From a virus, in IMG/VR virus record IMGVR_UViG_3300027872_000027, positions 1 to 21,652 of that record: a stretch of 21,652 nt of DNA; one strand, written 5' to 3'. Position 1 is the first letter of the stretch. Each line of letters opens with the position of its first letter. The position numbers were made by a program, and so were the translations under genes. The notes beneath the pieces are model-generated. The model saw only the letters and a program-made list of their open reading frames with translations. It was not told where the DNA came from and did no database searches. Of the stretch, positions 14,490 through 21,652 are shown piece by piece.

Positions 14490-16199
14490 GATTGGAATGG
14501 GTAATGGTGATGGCGGCGGCGTCGGCGGTACTTGTATTGGCGGAGGTATTGCTGGCGGAGGCGCTACCGCTGTCGTACCGCCTTTGCTCTGCCCTCCAAA
14601 GATGTCAGTCGTTGGTGCTGTCAGTGATTGGCTGCCACCTCCTTGGCCTCCACGGGCAGGATCGACGGTGCCGCCACCTCCTCCTCCACCGCCTCCATCG
14701 AACAGGCCACCGCCACCTTTGGTTCCTCCAGTGTTTGTACCTCCATCGAAGGTATTTGCATTAGGGTCGTTTGTTCCAGGCGGGAAGATAGAATCGAAGC
14801 CGGTCCCAGCTCCTGGGAAGGCCGTGTTCTCTGCGGCTCCTCCCACACTAGAACCAAATGGTCCACTAACAAAGTTCTGGAATTGCGTCAGTGCATTGAT
14901 CGGACCAAACTCGTTAAAGAAGAACTCCTGTATCGCTGCATCAATCCCTGCTTGATCGAAGCCGAACTGCTGTAGACCACTCTGATTAAGTGCTCCCTGC
15001 TGTGCAAGCTGGTTACCTTGCAAGGCTGGAAGCAAACCAAGTCCACCGAAGAATTGCTCCAGTCCTTGCGCATTACCTGCTTGCAGCAGATTCCCTATCT
15101 GCGATGTGCCAGTGCTTAAGCTGCTCGTACCAAGCCCGAGGCCCTGCCCCAAACCGGACTGCGATAATTCCGCACCCTGCAGCCCTTGTCCAAGTATCGC
15201 GTTCCGGATCTGTTCGTTCAATCCTCCTGCGCCAAGCTCAAATTGTCCTTGTGCTGTCTGTGCTCCGCCAACCTGTGACAGTGCATTCTGCTGGACTCCA
15301 ACATTCCTATCAAAGCCTTGTGCAAATAGCTGTGCAGTAACATCAGCTATGTTCTGTTGTAAGTCGCCTGCGGCTATACCTTGAGCGATCCCTTGTCTTG
15401 AGCCACCTACTTGTCCGGCTTGACTGGCTGCATCGCCTATTGAAGGTATCACGTTCCGCTGGAAGTTATTTACTAACCCGCGTGTTGCCGCATCGACAGT
15501 TTCTCCAATGAAGGGATTTAGCCCGCTACCTCCTAAGTTCGCCTGAAGTATCTGATTTATGTCGATACCGGCTGGCCCGAGGGTAGGTGCCCCTGCAGGG
15601 TTAAAGCCCGGCGGTGGGGCTTGTGCGCCGCCTGTGGCCGCGTTTATGGCCCCTGTAGCACCCGGCGACGTTGCTTGCCCTTGTTCCTTCAAAGGGTTCT
15701 GTGAACCTAGCAAGAGCTGCTGAAGTGATCCACCTAATACACCTGAAAGAGGGTTTGCTACGTCCGATATGGCGTTCGGCGGAAGAGGACTTTCTGATGA
15801 AGCTCCTTTCCCACTTCCCCCAAAAGCATCTTGTCCAGTGGCTGCAGAAAGCGCTAAGTCTGATGCTGTCTGTGCCGACCCCGCATTACCAGACACGATG
15901 TCGGAAATACCTGCTTGACTCGCAAGCAAATCAGCTCCTGGCTCCGCAACAGTTGGAAACTGTGGAAACTGTGGCGGCCCCTGCTGAAAGATATTCGCTG
16001 CCTCTTGAAACAGCGACGTAATGAATGGAATCTGCGGACCGAATGGGCCAGTCGGAACTGTTTCAGTTCCACCTCCACCGCCACCGCCAAATGCGTAGGC
16101 TACCGGACCTTCATAGTCCCGTATAACTCTTTCTTCAACGACAACATATCGCCGCAGCCGCTTTGACCAGATACCAAATAGGTTCTTGCAGAGCCTCAT
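14487..16199 (-). CDS. Gly-rich internal virion/ejection-type protein
   Basis: A 570-residue protein. The N-terminus is basic (KRLRR at 13-17), followed by a seven-glycine run (38-44). Residues about 55-200 are Gln/Ala/Pro-rich. A central block with LNPFIGETVDAATRGLV (227-243), VIPSIGDAASQAG and GGSRQGIAQGIAAGDLQQNI resembles helical internal proteins that accompany PLxRFG giants in podoviruses. The C-terminal about 120 residues are Gly-, Pro- and Thr-rich with a nine-glycine run and a PPxxPPP-type tail, probably disordered. The start overlaps the GNAT-like gene stop as TGATG. A role in the ejection apparatus or tail interior is inferred from context and this block; a tail-tip component is the alternative. 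Confidence 0.6.
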   Translation of the reverse strand: MRLCKNLFGIWSKRLRRYVVVEERVIRDYEGPVAYAFGGGGGGGTETVPTGPFGPQIPFITSLFQEAANIFQQGPPQFPQFPTVAEPGADLLASQAGISDIVSGNAGSAQTASDLALSAATGQDAFGGSGKGASSESPLPPNAISDVANPLSGVLGGSLQQLLLGSQNPLKEQGQATSPGATGAINAATGGAQAPPPGFNPAGAPTLGPAGIDINQILQANLGGSGLNPFIGETVDAATRGLVNNFQRNVIPSIGDAASQAGQVGGSRQGIAQGIAAGDLQQNIADVTAQLFAQGFDRNVGVQQNALSQVGGAQTAQGQFELGAGGLNEQIRNAILGQGLQGAELSQSGLGQGLGLGTSSLSTGTSQIGNLLQAGNAQGLEQFFGGLGLLPALQGNQLAQQGALNQSGLQQFGFDQAGIDAAIQEFFFNEFGPINALTQFQNFVSGPFGSSVGGAAENTAFPGAGTGFDSIFPPGTNDPNANTFDGGTNTGGTKGGGGLFDGGGGGGGGGTVDPARGGQGGGSQSLTAPTTDIFGGQSKGGTTAVAPPPAIPPPIQVPPTPPPSPLPIPI

Positions 16200-16660
16200 C
16201 AGTGTATTCCCGTAAGAGGTCTAATTACTAAATCACAAACGTGATGGAAGCCGTGCTTTTTCAGCTTCCTGCGGAGTCCTGGACGTACATATCCAAAGGA
16301 CTCAGTTGCACCGTGTCGCTGTGCCCATTTCTCAATCTTATCAAGATGGGATAGTAACAAGTCCATATGATTCTCATTGAAGATTCCGTTACCTCCAAAC
16401 AAGTCGAGGATAAGTCTCTTTCCTCCAGCAATATTTTGAATCTTTGTTACTAACCAACCCTGTATCCGCATCTCTTCTGACGCCAAAACCCACAACTGAC
16501 GACGTTCGTGATATAACTCTTCTACAACAGAATGATAAGTACAGTGTCCCATCGTGAACTCATCGACTACTTCTTCAATATCCTTTCCGATCACCTCTAA
16601 GATGATCGGGACATTTTCCTTTGCGATTAAAACAGGTTCTGTCATTCCTTTCTCATCCAT
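16199..16660 (-). CDS. GNAT-like (acyltransferase-fold) protein in the virion operon
   Basis: A 153-residue protein resembling the acyl-CoA N-acyltransferase-fold proteins often found in podovirus structural operons. It has an N-terminal helix (VVDEFT, SVVEELYHERRQLWVL), central strands (GWLVTKIQN, KRLILDLFGG), a helix with IEKWAQRHGATE, and a closing GYVRPGLRRKLKKHGFHHV segment that fits the end of the GNAT fold. A canonical acetyl-CoA loop is not evident, so activity is uncertain. Two starts are possible: ATG at 16660, with no clear binding site and a 19-base overlap with the upstream gene, or ATG at 16645, which overlaps that stop as ATGA and matches the style of other junctions. The stop overlaps the next start as TGATG. 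Confidence 0.6.
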   Translation of the reverse strand: MDEKGMTEPVLIAKENVPIILEVIGKDIEEVVDEFTMGHCTYHSVVEELYHERRQLWVLASEEMRIQGWLVTKIQNIAGGKRLILDLFGGNGIFNENHMDLLLSHLDKIEKWAQRHGATESFGYVRPGLRRKLKKHGFHHVCDLVIRPLTGIH

Positions 16661-17091
16661 GCGCAGATAACATTAGTTGCGGCGGTAGTTGTCTGCGACA
16701 CCGTTCTAAAGTTTATTATGCTTCCAGGATAAAACTCAAGCGGCTCGTGGAACTCCTGGAATCCGTTATTGCTTGCTGTCAGATCAACCGCATAGGCGGA
16801 TTCAATTGTTCCGTCGCGTTCAACTTCGACCTTCGCGCGCGCCGACGCACCAGACAACGACAGCGACAGCGCAATCAAACCGCAGCGAAACGGAAGTACT
16901 AGCCCCTCTCCTGTGGGCGTAGCTGCTCCGTCGCCGAAAGCCCATTCGTAAGTCGTCGCGGCAAGTGCGGCATTCTCCTCCGCCCATATCGGAAAGATGG
17001 GCTTATGCACTTGCTCTAACAAGAGCCGGAGCGCATCTAGTTCCGAGTCCACGAAAACTGCAAGTTGGTTAATTTCTGTTGGAGCTGCCAT
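16642..17091 (-). CDS. Small beta-rich virion-associated protein of unknown function
   Basis: A 149-residue protein with an N-terminal helix (INQLAVFVDSELDALRLLLEQ) followed by alternating beta-type strands (GLVLPFRCGLIALSLSLS, AKVEVERDGTI, GSIINFRTV), suggesting a short coiled segment and a beta-sandwich head. This would suit a tail or decoration protein. No family is recognised. It starts at a TAATG junction with the nozzle-like gene and lies before the GNAT-like gene, inside the tail block. A carbohydrate-binding or head-fibre role is possible but not shown. Confidence 0.55.
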   Translation of the reverse strand: MAAPTEINQLAVFVDSELDALRLLLEQVHKPIFPIWAEENAALAATTYEWAFGDGAATPTGEGLVLPFRCGLIALSLSLSGASARAKVEVERDGTIESAYAVDLTASNNGFQEFHEPLEFYPGSIINFRTVSQTTTAATNVICAWMRKE

Positions 17092-18707
17092 TAGTACTTA
17101 CCGAGCGAAGCGAGCTCTAAGTCGTACCCATCCAACTTCCACGAGATAGCAGATGAGCTCGGTGTCTCGAACTTGATAGCAATATATCGGCCCTCCACTG
17201 GAGGATCTACGTCAATCTTCTGATCGACAGTTGGGTCAAAAGGAAACGCAGCTGACCAAGAGATTGGAGCTTCAGGAACATCCTGTGAGCCTACAAATAT
17301 ATTCACGCTTGTTCCATTCTGTACACGCATACGTGGCCACACTTCCGTAACCAGTTTCAAAACTTCCGTGTCTACCTTTGGACGCCCCTGACGATCTTGT
17401 CCAATAATCGCAAGGCCTGTTCGTTCCACAAAGGCTCTGAAATTAGCTCCGGCAAAACTAAATGTCGAATCCGCCAGATAAAAGCTCGGGTCGCCTGAAC
17501 TCGGATCGACCATGATAAGTCTCTTACTTCCTGGAAGTCCTTGTCGTTGCCCAAACTGTCCAACCATCAAATCGAAGTCAATGGTCTGTGCATCAAACGT
17601 CAACGACGCAGCGTTCGGATCGAATTCTGCCAAAGCAATATCCGATATGTTCGGAACCTCACGGATCGTATGTGTTGCATCCTTCATGTTTATAATCAGC
17701 ACAAGGTTCGGATATTCTTGTCCTGCTTCCGTAATTGCTGCCCACACTTCATTCTCTCTAGGGTGCAGCGCTAAGAAACTTCGCTCTGCTTTGGTAGGAT
17801 CAACTCGTCCCTGATACCAACGGCGCATCCTGTCGTCCAAGAGGCTCCGCATCTGGAATCCATCATGCTCGACAATGTCCTCGGGTGTCATCAAAACATG
17901 CACATGTCGGTCTGCTTTCTGATATTCTTTAACGCAACGCTGCGCAAGCAGTCCAACCTGACCAAACGCCTGCTTGAACCTGAAGACAAAATTGCCTCCA
18001 ACCTCTTCCATGGACTGGATTTCGTCTTCCTTATAGACGAAGTTTATGTTGCCCAGTGCGAGAGAGTCTATGATCGCACTGTCCGTATCTAATAAAGGCC
18101 ACTCACCCGCACGCGTTGTGGGGTCTGTTTCATCCCATGAACTAGGCACAGCACCTATATCTGCACGTTCTGACCATTTCACGAGTTGCGTATTACGTAT
18201 GGAAGACTTCGTCACGTCATACGCAATCAGGAAGCGCCTGAACGGACGGATAATTTCTGCTTCTGTGCTTGCAGGCCAGTTCGCTAAATCCACAAGCGGA
18301 GTGCCCAGCGCCGGAGAAATCCACGCCTGCGGTACATCCTCTCCATTATTCAAGATTAAGATGTTACCTAACAATCCTCCATTCCAGAGGTCATCTACAG
18401 TGCCTGTGTAATCACCACCGACTGTACGGGAAATCTCTGTATGCGTGGTTCCGTCAGTAGCATAAATGTCTGTAAGTCCAGGATAAGCAAACAGTTGCGC
18501 GCCGCTGGCGGTAAAAGCTGGGAACAGCGCAAAAGTCTGTATGCTTGGTGGGTCCATGATCTTCTCATGGCCGAGGGACTTCCACATCGCACCATCATGC
18601 GCACGGACATTCAGCCCATCGCTCCAGGCTTCCGGCGGCAGGTCATACGCTGGAACATCTTGCAATATCCCAATCGCGCCCACGTTATGGAATTTTACTC
18701 TTGCCAC
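17091..18707 (-). CDS. Tail nozzle / stabilisation-like protein
   Basis: A 538-residue protein. Its N-terminus, with YDLPPEAWSDGLNVRAHDG (21-39), is the recurring opening of podovirus tail nozzle or stabilisation proteins (P22 gp10/T7 gp12-like in position and size). The body has regular beta-rich repeats (FLALHPRENEVWAAI, NLVLIINMKDATHTI, KRLIMVDPSSGDP) suggesting a beta-propeller. It would extend the tail below the adaptor ring and hold fibres. The start is GTG (complement of CAC at 18705-18707), overlapping the metallopeptidase-like gene by 13 bases, with only a weak GGAA upstream. The stop overlaps the next ATG as TAATG. Structural assignment is likely; the exact ring position is inferred. 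Confidence 0.55.
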   Translation of the reverse strand: MARVKFHNVGAIGILQDVPAYDLPPEAWSDGLNVRAHDGAMWKSLGHEKIMDPPSIQTFALFPAFTASGAQLFAYPGLTDIYATDGTTHTEISRTVGGDYTGTVDDLWNGGLLGNILILNNGEDVPQAWISPALGTPLVDLANWPASTEAEIIRPFRRFLIAYDVTKSSIRNTQLVKWSERADIGAVPSSWDETDPTTRAGEWPLLDTDSAIIDSLALGNINFVYKEDEIQSMEEVGGNFVFRFKQAFGQVGLLAQRCVKEYQKADRHVHVLMTPEDIVEHDGFQMRSLLDDRMRRWYQGRVDPTKAERSFLALHPRENEVWAAITEAGQEYPNLVLIINMKDATHTIREVPNISDIALAEFDPNAASLTFDAQTIDFDLMVGQFGQRQGLPGSKRLIMVDPSSGDPSFYLADSTFSFAGANFRAFVERTGLAIIGQDRQGRPKVDTEVLKLVTEVWPRMRVQNGTSVNIFVGSQDVPEAPISWSAAFPFDPTVDQKIDVDPPVEGRYIAIKFETPSSSAISWKLDGYDLELASLGKY

Positions 18708-18991
18708 AACTTAGTTTCCGCGTCTGTAAGAGGATCATTCTCTCGTTCGTTTGCCTCAAGTTCAAATGGATGTTTCTTATATCCATAGCGAATACCTAAC
18801 CATAGGTATTTGATATAGAAACAAAACCAGCCCATACGTCTGACCTGATAGACGTGTTCCATTTCATGACGAAACAATATGTTCGTCACGTCCTTTTGTG
18901 CTTGAGAAAACAATACAAAAGGATATAAGACCTTCCCTCTCCATTTTCCCATAATCCAGCGACCAACGCTGTATTTGATTCTTAGTTTCAT
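18695..18991 (-). CDS. Small HEXXH metallopeptidase-like protein
   Basis: A 98-residue protein from the ATG at 18991. HEMEH (42-46) is a zincin motif: two His zinc ligands and the catalytic Glu. ELEA (77-80) downstream supplies a possible third Glu ligand, as in gluzincins. The stretch between, WFCFYIKYLWLGIRYG (55-70), is aromatic and hydrophobic and may pack on or enter a membrane. The frame is open farther upstream, but the ATG at 18991 follows the tail-fibre stop by one base (TAAAATG), so it is preferred over a start at 19069 inside the fibre gene. It lies between tail-fibre and nozzle genes and could act in tail maturation or on the host envelope; its substrate is unknown. Confidence 0.6.
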   Translation of the reverse strand: MKLRIKYSVGRWIMGKWRGKVLYPFVLFSQAQKDVTNILFRHEMEHVYQVRRMGWFCFYIKYLWLGIRYGYKKHPFELEANERENDPLTDAETKLWQE

Positions 18992-18992
18992 T

Positions 18993-20231
18993 TTAATCCA
19001 GGAAGTAGCTAATAACCTGCGAGCCTGGAAATCCTTTAAGACCCGACGATGTAAAGGCTCCAGCGCCAACCGTTGCGTTATGCTGAATCCGACCGCCAGC
19101 AGTTATAATTATTTTTCCCATTTGGTCTACTCCGTTGTCTCTAACAATGTGTGCCCGAGTTAACGAAGCTACAGGACGAATACTTGCAGGGACGTCTGTA
19201 GTACCGCTCGACATACCACTATTATTGCTCGTCGCATTCAAAATGGCGGCTGGTGCCATCATTACTAGGTTTCCGAGCTTCGTATAGTCGAAAGTAATGT
19301 TTTCTGGGTCAGTTGTAAACCCTGTGAACGCAGCAACAAAAGAACCTGTCTCAAATCCGTAATTACTCGACGCAGCTAGTGCGGCTGCATCTACGATTTT
19401 GTTGGCTGTTCCTGCATCAACTTCTGCTGCGGTTGCCAGCTCTACACCACCTACAGCTGCCGCTGTAGCAACTGGAAGACGATCTGTATGAACGTTCTCT
19501 GCACCAGTTACAGCCCAGTCAATGTGTTCAGCTCCGAGGAAGCCGAGCAAACTATCGTGATTGACAATCGCTTCGATTTCGGCACCGGTCTGATCTGCTG
19601 TTGCGCCAGTCTCAACACCAATCAGAGTGAGAACTTGTGCTCCTGTGAGTTCAGTTACAATTCCGCCAGCACCCCCGATGTTGCCGAGAATACGATCATT
19701 TGTAACGACATTCTGCATCTTGGCGTAAGTCACAGCATCAAGCGCAATAGTCAGCGCTGTCTGTCCTGTTACCTCGCCTGTGTGCGTTGGGATACGTGCT
19801 GCAGCAAACACACCTGTCGTTGTATCACCTGCATCTAGGGCAGAAATCTCTGCTCCAGTGTGCGAATGTGCTATTGCTGCTTTGGTGGCAAGCTGCGTTT
19901 GTATATTAGACGTAACGCCGTTAAGGAATAGAAGTTCTGTCGCCGTCAATCCAGCGGCTGCGGCGGCAGCAAGAATGTCCAAATCTGCCGCGACGAGCGA
20001 GCCACTCGTACCTGCGAGTTTGTTAAGCTCTACTTGTGACGCTGTTAGTCCATCGAGCTTGTTCAGCTCTGCTGCGTCGGCAGTTATCGCATTAAGCCCG
20101 AAGTTAGGAAACTGTGTTTGTAAGACAGCTTTGACCAACCGCAGATGATCATCCGCCGTTGAATAATCATCAGAACCTGTCGGATTCAAAGGATCTAAGT
20201 TACTAATATGTGTTGCGGCTTCCAACCCCAT
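18993..20231 (-). CDS. Tail fibre protein
   Basis: A 412-residue protein. The N-terminus (ISNLDPLNPTGSDDYSTADDH followed by LRLVKAVLQTQFPNF) is a common virion-attachment opening of phage tail fibres. Residues about 49-107 hold repeated T-A-x-x-E-L-N/F-x-L-x-G units (AAELNKLDGLTAS, QVELNKLAGTS, ATELLFLNGVTS) typical of fibre shafts. HSHTGAEISALDAGDTTTGVF (122-142) is another shaft pattern. The Gly/Ser/Thr-rich end (SGLKGFPGSQVISYFLD) is the likely receptor-binding tip. It joins the adaptor stop as TAATG. Host-receptor recognition is expected; the receptor is unknown. Confidence 0.8.
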   Translation of the reverse strand: MGLEAATHISNLDPLNPTGSDDYSTADDHLRLVKAVLQTQFPNFGLNAITADAAELNKLDGLTASQVELNKLAGTSGSLVAADLDILAAAAAAGLTATELLFLNGVTSNIQTQLATKAAIAHSHTGAEISALDAGDTTTGVFAAARIPTHTGEVTGQTALTIALDAVTYAKMQNVVTNDRILGNIGGAGGIVTELTGAQVLTLIGVETGATADQTGAEIEAIVNHDSLLGFLGAEHIDWAVTGAENVHTDRLPVATAAAVGGVELATAAEVDAGTANKIVDAAALAASSNYGFETGSFVAAFTGFTTDPENITFDYTKLGNLVMMAPAAILNATSNNSGMSSGTTDVPASIRPVASLTRAHIVRDNGVDQMGKIIITAGGRIQHNATVGAGAFTSSGLKGFPGSQVISYFLD

Positions 20232-20956
20232 TATGGGTCTCCCATGACATGTACTTGACCTGCCTGCTCACGCGCTTCCACAGCCTTTATGAAGTTACTT
20301 TGCGCAAGAGCTAAATCCGTTTCAAATCGTGTAGTAGCATCGTTGTCTCTCAATGTCCATGCGATTTCCTTACCTGCCAAATTCATGAGCAGAGCAGAAA
20401 AGTTCTTGCTCCATAGCGTTGTTACTCCTAGAGCTGGCGCAGTCGGGTCTTTACGGAAGAAGCGAAACTGATAAGTAATCGCCTGTGTAGGAATAGGGCG
20501 AACAATAATCTCTTCTCCTAGCAGCACAAATTCCTTAGGAATCTCGCCTGTACCCGGAAAGCGTTGCTTCGTAATTAAAAGCTCAGAGTTCTGTGGTAGA
20601 ACCACCTTTTCTGTAGCCTCTCCTGTAGGGTCGGTATATACTAACGGCTCGTCTTCAATAAAACGGATAAAGTTAGAAGTCAGATCTGAAACCACGTTGA
20701 TAATTTCTGTATTCGCAACCGTTATTTCTGCTTCTTTGTGCATCAAGAACCACGGTAGCGTCACGCGCTCCTCAAGCTCATCCTGTGCTCTGACAAGCTC
20801 ATCTATAATCTCTGTCAGCAACGTTGTTCCAGCACCGACACCACGTCGAAGCCTGCGTCCGATTCGGGTGACAATATTGTCAATCGTAGTCCCTGGAATC
20901 GCCGACGATTCGGCCATCCCGTGCCATACACTAGGTTCCCATATAGGGCCGCTCAT
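20231..20956 (-). CDS. Head-tail adaptor (P22 gp4-like)
   Basis: A 241-residue protein matching the pattern of podovirus adaptor proteins that form the ring below the portal. It has a helical N-terminal half (LLTEIIDELVRAQDELEERVTLPWF, split here as LLTEIIDELV and RAQDELEERVTLPWFL), with the LPWF typical of this family. A beta-rich middle follows (EAEITVAN; PKEFVLLGEEIIVRPIP; YQFRFFRKDP), then a helical C-terminal part (NLAGKEIAWTLRDND). The adaptor prevents DNA leakage and docks the tail nozzle; the presence of a tail-nozzle gene downstream agrees. The start overlaps the upstream stop as ATGA and has no strong ribosome binding site, so it is probably coupled. Confidence 0.7.
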   Translation of the reverse strand: MSGPIWEPSVWHGMAESSAIPGTTIDNIVTRIGRRLRRGVGAGTTLLTEIIDELVRAQDELEERVTLPWFLMHKEAEITVANTEIINVVSDLTSNFIRFIEDEPLVYTDPTGEATEKVVLPQNSELLITKQRFPGTGEIPKEFVLLGEEIIVRPIPTQAITYQFRFFRKDPTAPALGVTTLWSKNFSALLMNLAGKEIAWTLRDNDATTRFETDLALAQSNFIKAVEAREQAGQVHVMGDP

Positions 20957-21318
20957 GCTACATTAAACGGTGTAGCGCCACCGTCTCCGATAAGCTGCTT
21001 ATTGTTAACTTCTTCAATGTTAACATCTGGTCGCGCTTTGAAGATTTCAATCTTTTCCAGATGTGGCTGCATTCCCCCTGCGGTGATGTAGAAACACATC
21101 TCTTCTGTCGCTGTGAGCGCAGTAATGACCATGTCCTCATCCATAAGTACCGAGTAAATACCCGGCGCGTTAACCGAATCATTTTCCGTAACGGTCGGCG
21201 TCGTCATTGCCGTCCAAGCGCCAGCACCTCGCTTGCGAAAGATAGCAAAGGCAGATAGAGCTGTCTGCCGCTCGAAGTGGAAGACTTGGGTGATGACTCC
21301 TGATGCTACACGTACCAT
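20953..21318 (-). CDS. Small beta-rich virion protein
   Basis: A 121-residue protein. Strand-like segments (VFHFERQ, FAIFRKRG, GIYSVLMDEDMVI, EEMCFYITAGGM, KIEIFK) suggest a beta-sandwich. The tail (VNNKQLIGDGGATPFNV) resembles the linker ends of neck or tail proteins in environmental podoviruses. No named family. The AGGAG site 5 bases before the ATG makes the start secure. The 3' end overlaps the adaptor gene as ATGA, placing it in the head-tail connection block. Confidence 0.55.
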   Translation of the reverse strand: MVRVASGVITQVFHFERQTALSAFAIFRKRGAGAWTAMTTPTVTENDSVNAPGIYSVLMDEDMVITALTATEEMCFYITAGGMQPHLEKIEIFKARPDVNIEEVNNKQLIGDGGATPFNVA

Positions 21319-21323
21319 GTTAA

Positions 21324-21329
21324 CTCCTA
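21324..21329 (-). promoter_or_regulatory. TAGGAG: stop codon merged with ribosome binding site
   Basis: TAG (21329-21327) ends the edge-truncated gene and forms part of TAGGAG, 5 bases before the ATG at 21318. Confidence 0.6.
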
Positions 21330-21652
21330 CCTAAAAGGATCACAGCCGGGAGCAGGCATCAGAACATATGTATTTGTACTGATCGCTTGTGTCGCAGCCG
21401 GCGTGAAATTGACTGTGTCAGTAGCTGGAACAAATGACGAAACACAGAACACCTGACCCTGCACCGTACCCGAGGTAAATACAACAGCAAGGTTCTTGGC
21501 CCAATAATTAGAATCTGCTTCCGTCAGGGTCGCATCGACGAAACTGAATGCATTGCCGGAATCAGCAGTGCTGTTTTTTACATAGAAATTATTCCAAATC
21601 TCTGTGACCGCTGAGGCGTCTAATGCTCCAGCATCAATAGCATCAGCATCCA
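21327..21652 (-). CDS. Partial virion protein, C-terminal part only
   Basis: An open frame enters from the right edge on the - strand and gives 107 residues before a TAG stop. It begins with a repetitive Asp/Ala stretch (DADAIDAGALDASAVTEIW), similar to Ala-rich linkers in phage neck and fibre proteins. A beta-type domain follows (AVVFTSGTVQGQVFCVSSF, TVNFTPAATQAISTNTYVL), ending in MPAPGCDPFR. The start lies beyond the window. Its position upstream of the adaptor block suggests a structural protein of the head-tail region; the family is not recognised. Confidence 0.6.
   Translation of the reverse strand, partial: DADAIDAGALDASAVTEIWNNFYVKNSTADSGNAFSFVDATLTEADSNYWAKNLAVVFTSGTVQGQVFCVSSFVPATDTVNFTPAATQAISTNTYVLMPAPGCDPFR

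Noticed and set aside
14497-14955. Proline-rich + strand open frame
   Set aside because: It is the antisense shadow of the Gly-rich region of the - strand virion gene (Gly codons read as Pro).
21573-21579. A AAA AAC slippery heptamer in the zero frame of the right-edge gene
   Set aside because: A -1 shift would meet a stop after fewer than 20 codons, and no clear downstream stimulatory structure was seen, so programmed frameshifting is not supported.
1-21652. tRNA genes, CRISPR arrays, insertion sequences, attachment sites
   Set aside because: I saw no cloverleaf-like segments, spaced repeats, transposase-like proteins or integrase. No stretch is long enough outside genes to hold an array.

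Overview
The window reads as part of the genome of a short-tailed (podovirus-like) dsDNA bacteriophage, probably known only from environmental sequence. Coding density is near total: genes overlap or abut, and no gap exceeds about 50 bases. I see no tRNA, CRISPR array, insertion sequence, integrase or bacterial housekeeping gene. The host cannot be named from the sequence.

Left arm (1-7500, all + strand) is a DNA replication/recombination module. In order it holds the C-terminal part of a RecA/Sak4-like ATPase, a DUF669-like single-strand-binding-type protein, a ParB-domain/DNA-methyltransferase fusion, a small unknown protein, and a family A DNA polymerase. The polymerase is split between two genes. 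The upstream half (2778-4496) carries a uracil-DNA-glycosylase-like domain, the 3'-5' exonuclease and the start of the polymerase domain. The downstream half (5225-6025) carries polymerase motifs A, B and C. Between the halves sit a two-helix membrane protein (4493-4699) and a free-standing Lon-type (S16) protease domain with its Ser-Lys dyad intact (4702-5241). A small unknown gene and a DUF3987-like replicative ATPase close the arm. A 106-codon frame with three hydrophobic segments (3259-3579) lies inside the polymerase gene in another frame and has its own well-placed ribosome binding site.

Right arm (7454-21652, all - strand) is a virion/tail module, transcribed from the right edge towards the centre. 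In transcription order: a partial structural protein, a small beta-rich virion protein, a P22 gp4-like head-tail adaptor, a tail fibre, an HEXXH metallopeptidase-like protein, a tail nozzle/stabilisation-like protein, a beta-rich protein, a GNAT-like protein, three low-complexity internal-virion-type proteins, and a 1782-residue PLxRFG-type giant protein that is probably ejected with the DNA. Nearly every junction is a TAATG, ATGA or TGATG overlap, or a TAG stop buried in a TAGGAG ribosome binding site, which implies one translationally coupled operon.

The two arms converge and overlap tail to tail by 47 bp (7454-7500). The most unusual features are the membrane protein/Lon-protease cassette between the polymerase halves and the candidate gene embedded in the same polymerase gene.
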